A model generated the notes under the pieces. It saw only the letters and a list, made by a program, of their open reading frames with translations. It searched no databases and had not been told where the DNA came from. From Actinomycetes bacterium (lineage in GTDB: Bacteria; Actinomycetota; Acidimicrobiia; Acidimicrobiales; RAAP-2): a DNA stretch of 17,039 nt. The DNA lies in contig JAJZSX010000015.1 in NCBI GenBank assembly GCA_021849435.1, positions 1 to 17,039 of the forward strand, given 5' to 3'. Positions 14,963 through 17,039 of the stretch are shown piece by piece. The position numbers were made by a program, and so were the translations under genes. Position 1 is the first letter of the stretch; every line of letters begins with the position of its first letter.

Positions 14963-14991
14963 AGTATAGCACTCTCCCCTATTGTCGACAA
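14963..14991 (-). promoter_or_regulatory. Predicted promoter of the M24-MR/MLE unit
   Basis: On the minus strand TTGTCG (14991-14986) and TATACT (14968-14963) are 17 bp apart. The -35 box is half of the 10-bp palindrome TTGTCGACAA, so a bound protein would block it. The leader to ATG 14877 would be about 80 nt. Confidence 0.5.
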
Positions 14992-14992
14992 G
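14981..14992. promoter_or_regulatory. Palindromic operator candidate TTGT-CG-ACAA
   Basis: TTGTCGACAA at 14982-14991 is a perfect palindrome, with ATTGT on the left as in the sites at 7869 and 15055. It overlaps the -35 of the minus-strand promoter. Confidence 0.52.
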
Positions 14993-15054
14993 CCTACAAT
15001 CTAAGTTGATTGACTAGAACTTCGGGTTAGCGGAACGCACATACAACTGGTATT

Positions 15055-15066
15055 ATTGTCAACAAT
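15055..15066. promoter_or_regulatory. Palindromic operator candidate ATTGT-CA-ACAAT before the aminotransferase gene
   Basis: ATTGTCAACAAT is identical to the reverse complement of 7869-7880. It overlaps a possible -10 box TATTAT (15051-15056), so it would cover the transcription start of the aminotransferase gene. The -35 of that promoter is weak (near 15027-15033). Confidence 0.52.
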
Positions 15067-15088
15067 CTACGTTAAGGAGTTCGAGCCC

Positions 15089-16336
15089 ATGTCGAGTCTT
15101 TCCCCTCTGCTTCAGCAAGTAACCGGCGTGACCGCGGAGCGAGGCGAGGGCGCCTACATCTTCGACATCGACGGGCGAAGTTATTTGGACTTCACTGCCG
15201 GCATCGGTGTGACGAGCACTGGCCATTGTCATCCTCGCGTCGTCGAGGCAATACGGGACCAAGCCGGAAAACTCATTCACGGTCAGTACACGACGGTACT
15301 CCATCGCCCTCTCGAACGCTTGGCCGATCGTCTGGCCGCGCTTTCACCCGACCACATGGACAGCGTCTTCTTCGCCAGCACCGGATCGGAGTCAGTCGAG
15401 GCGGCGGTGCGTCTCGCGCGCCACTCGACTGGGCGGCCCAACATCATTTCGTTTCACGGCGGATTCCACGGCCGAACTATGGGAGCGGCGGCGCTAACGA
15501 CATCGAAGGTCTCAGTGCGCGCGGGACTGCAGCCATTGATGGGCGGAGTCGTAATCGCACCGTTTCCCTATGCCGCGCGTTACGGCTGGGACGAAGAGAC
15601 AGCCGTGCGTTTCTGCATCAACGAACTCGATCTGATCTTCTCAACTGTGACCGATCCGAAGGAGACGGCGGCGATCATTATCGAGCCCGTACTTGGAGAA
15701 GGCGGCTATGTTCCCACTCCTCCGACTTTCGCTCTCGCCCTTAAGGAACGCTGCGAACGATACGGAATGCTCTTCATGGCCGATGAAGTGCAAACGGGAG
15801 TGGGGCGAACGGGTCGCTTCTGGGGCCACGAGCATCTGGGCGTCGCGCCGGACGTGATGATCGTCGCGAAAGGCCTAGCGAGCGGGATGCCATTGTCGGC
15901 TCTGGTCGCACCGAAGGAGATCATGGAAAAGGCGTGGGCAGGCTCCCAGGGCGGCACTTACGGAGGAAACGCACTTGCATGCGCGTCGGCGCTCGCCACG
16001 CTCGATGTCATCGAAGAAGAAGAACTCGTGAGCAATGCCGCTAAACTGGGAGTCCGCATGCTTCAAGGCTTACACTCGCTACAGGAGGAAAATTCACGCA
16101 TCGGTGATGTGCGAGGGCTCGGCCTGATGCTCGCGACGGAAATCGTGGATGGCGATGGCCAACCTGACGGTAGCGCGGCGCGTCAGCTCCAGGCTACTGC
16201 AGTGAGAGAAGGACTGCTTCTACTAACGTGTGGCGCGTACGGAAACATCATCCGGTTCATTCCTCCGCTCATCGTCGACGCCGATCAGATCGATCAAGGG
16301 CTTGAGCGCTTCGCCAAAGCCCTCAAACAGATTTGA
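15089..16336 (+). CDS. Class III PLP-dependent aminotransferase (4-aminobutyrate/omega-amino acid type)
   Basis: This 415-aa fold-type I aminotransferase of class III resembles GABA, diaminobutyrate and ornithine-type enzymes. Landmarks are DGRSYLDFTAGIGV (28-41), STGSESVEAAVRLAR (97-111), FHGGFHGRTMGA (122-133), E199 in IIIEPVLGEGG, D232 in MADEVQTGVGRTG, and the PLP lysine K261 in IVAKGLASGMPL. It moves an amino group from an omega-amino acid or similar amine to 2-oxoglutarate or pyruvate. The ATG at 15089 is chosen because AAGGAG ends 9 nt upstream; a frame from TTG 15056 would start inside the operator palindrome. It is divergent from the M24 unit and probably shares its regulator. A DoeD-like role (diaminobutyrate transamination) is one option, but the substrate cannot be settled. 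The stop overlaps the first bases of a large inverted repeat. Confidence 0.9.
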   Translation: MSSLSPLLQQVTGVTAERGEGAYIFDIDGRSYLDFTAGIGVTSTGHCHPRVVEAIRDQAGKLIHGQYTTVLHRPLERLADRLAALSPDHMDSVFFASTGSESVEAAVRLARHSTGRPNIISFHGGFHGRTMGAAALTTSKVSVRAGLQPLMGGVVIAPFPYAARYGWDEETAVRFCINELDLIFSTVTDPKETAAIIIEPVLGEGGYVPTPPTFALALKERCERYGMLFMADEVQTGVGRTGRFWGHEHLGVAPDVMIVAKGLASGMPLSALVAPKEIMEKAWAGSQGGTYGGNALACASALATLDVIEEEELVSNAAKLGVRMLQGLHSLQEENSRIGDVRGLGLMLATEIVDGDGQPDGSAARQLQATAVREGLLLLTCGAYGNIIRFIPPLIVDADQIDQGLERFAKALKQI

Positions 16337-16384
16337 TCTCCGCACTCTCCAACGTCCCAATTGGCGTTGGAGAGTGCGGAGATC
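16335..16384. terminator. Perfect 20-bp inverted repeat, probable bidirectional terminator
   Basis: The arms 16335-16354 and 16365-16384 are perfect reverse complements (starting GATCTCCGCACT), with a 10-nt loop TCCCAATTGG. It begins within the TGA of the aminotransferase gene and lies between two converging genes. There is no T-run on either side, so it is not a textbook intrinsic terminator; U-less hairpin terminators are reported for high-GC bacteria. Confidence 0.6.
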
Positions 16385-16556
16385 TCGGTTAGTGAGCCAG
16401 TGCCAATGAGAGTCGTTGTTGGTGGACCACTTATTCAGATGGGTGTGGCTCTCCTCAAGTGACGTCATGCAGCTAGCGCGAGTTTCGGGGCTATTTGAGA
16501 AGCGGACTTCGTTGTCGCTGGTCAGAAGGGCCGATGGGTAGCGACGGCTGTATTAC

Positions 16557-17039
16557 CTAAGAACGCGGTGCGAGAGCCTGCAGATTGAAGATCTCGAAGA
16601 GCCGTTCCTGGGTAGGTGTCATCTCGGTGAGCACACGCCGGGCCCGTGGTCGTCCACCCGTCGAGGGGTAGACGAGCACCGTCTCTTGGAGGTCGGCGAG
16701 CTCTCGCATGATCTCGCCGGTCGACATCGACAAGCCGCCTTGGCGCACGTCGCGAGTCATGAGGCGCAAGACACTCAGGGCGAGCACGCAGCTGAACAGG
16801 TGCACCGCGATCTTCTGGTCGGTCCAGTGGAACATCGGAGCCACCGCGATGTAGTCGTGGTCCTTGAGCTGGCGAAACCCGGCCTCGACCTCCCACTGGG
16901 ATCGATAGGCCGTGACGACCTCACTGGTCGTCCAGTCAAAGCGGTCGGTGATGAGCACGCGCTTGCCGAAGATCTCCTCTTCGAGGATGGCCCGCTCGTT
17001 CGCGTCGATCGTAAAGTCCAGGGCCATGTCCTTTGGGGT
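16557..17039 (-). CDS. IS1634-like (IS4-group) transposase, C-terminal part, cut by the window edge
   Basis: This 160-residue C-terminal fragment of a DDE transposase stays open to the last base of the window, so the N-terminal part lies outside. VLITDRFDWTTSEVVTAYRSQWEVEAGFRQLKD contains the Y-(2)-W-x-VE-x-x-F-R-x-(1)-K signature with the third catalytic acid (E of WEVE), followed by FHWTDQKIAVHLFSCVLALSVLRLM and YPSTGGRPRARRVLTEM, as in IS1634 transposases. The stop is TAG at 16557-16559. The right end of this element should lie within 16385-16556, but with only one end visible I cannot identify its inverted repeat. No other gene is seen in 16385-16556. Confidence 0.85.
   Translation of the reverse strand, partial: TPKDMALDFTIDANERAILEEEIFGKRVLITDRFDWTTSEVVTAYRSQWEVEAGFRQLKDHDYIAVAPMFHWTDQKIAVHLFSCVLALSVLRLMTRDVRQGGLSMSTGEIMRELADLQETVLVYPSTGGRPRARRVLTEMTPTQERLFEIFNLQALAPRS

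Noticed and set aside
15056..15088. Upstream TTG start for the aminotransferase
   Set aside because: It would begin inside the operator palindrome and lacks a ribosome site, while ATG 15089 has AAGGAG at good spacing.
6256..16336. Calling the island a standard ectoine utilisation cluster
   Set aside because: EutA-, EutD- and aminotransferase-like genes are present, but the EutB, EutC and EutE/DoeB counterparts and the transporter are absent, and amidohydrolase, MR/MLE and FAD/Fe-S genes are extra. Family resemblance alone does not support the name.

Overview
The window looks like an accessory region of a moderately high-GC bacterium. GTG and TTG starts are frequent, Shine-Dalgarno sites are GGAG-like, and the insertion-sequence genes are richer in GC than the metabolic genes. 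This fits an actinobacterium, but no rRNA or other marker gene is present, so the assignment is an inference. I saw no tRNA, rRNA, CRISPR array or phage gene.

Left part (1-5850). The window opens in the 3' end of a probable secreted or surface protein. A three-gene group of membrane proteins follows: a sterol-desaturase-type fatty acid hydroxylase, a DoxX-family protein and an isoprenylcysteine-methyltransferase-like protein. A 3414-bp ISKra4-family element (1225-4638) splits this group. It has perfect 16-bp terminal inverted repeats and a 9-bp target duplication (ATTTGATTA) that begins on the last base of the hydroxylase stop codon. Its own genes, on the minus strand, are a 96-aa accessory ORF and a 499-aa transposase, joined by a GTGA overlap. 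Between the transposase stop and the left end lies an IS110-family recombinase gene on the plus strand, with about 220 bp of structured non-coding DNA before it. This is probably a nested IS110 element with a candidate bridge RNA.

Middle and right part (6256-16336). This is a catabolic-looking island of seven enzymes in four transcription units. The minus unit 7845-6256 encodes two paralogous Asp/Glu-racemase-superfamily enzymes of maleate isomerase or arylmalonate decarboxylase type. The divergent plus unit 7957-12433 encodes a 956-aa FAD plus 4Fe-4S 2-hydroxyacid dehydrogenase and a YtcJ-type amidohydrolase. The minus unit 14877-12489 encodes a creatinase/ectoine-hydrolase-like M24 protein and an enolase-superfamily (MR/MLE) enzyme. 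The divergent plus unit 15089-16336 is a class III aminotransferase. Both divergent promoter regions carry the same palindrome, TTGT-NN-ACAA, placed over predicted promoter elements, so one repressor may control all four units. The enzyme set suggests hydrolysis of a cyclic or substituted amide or amino-acid-like compound, then transamination, isomerisation or decarboxylation, and oxidation of a hydroxy acid. It does not match a complete pathway that I know. No regulator or transporter gene lies in the window.

Right edge. A perfect 20-bp inverted repeat follows the aminotransferase, and the window ends inside the C-terminal half of an IS1634-like transposase on the minus strand. The island is therefore bordered by mobile elements on both sides.
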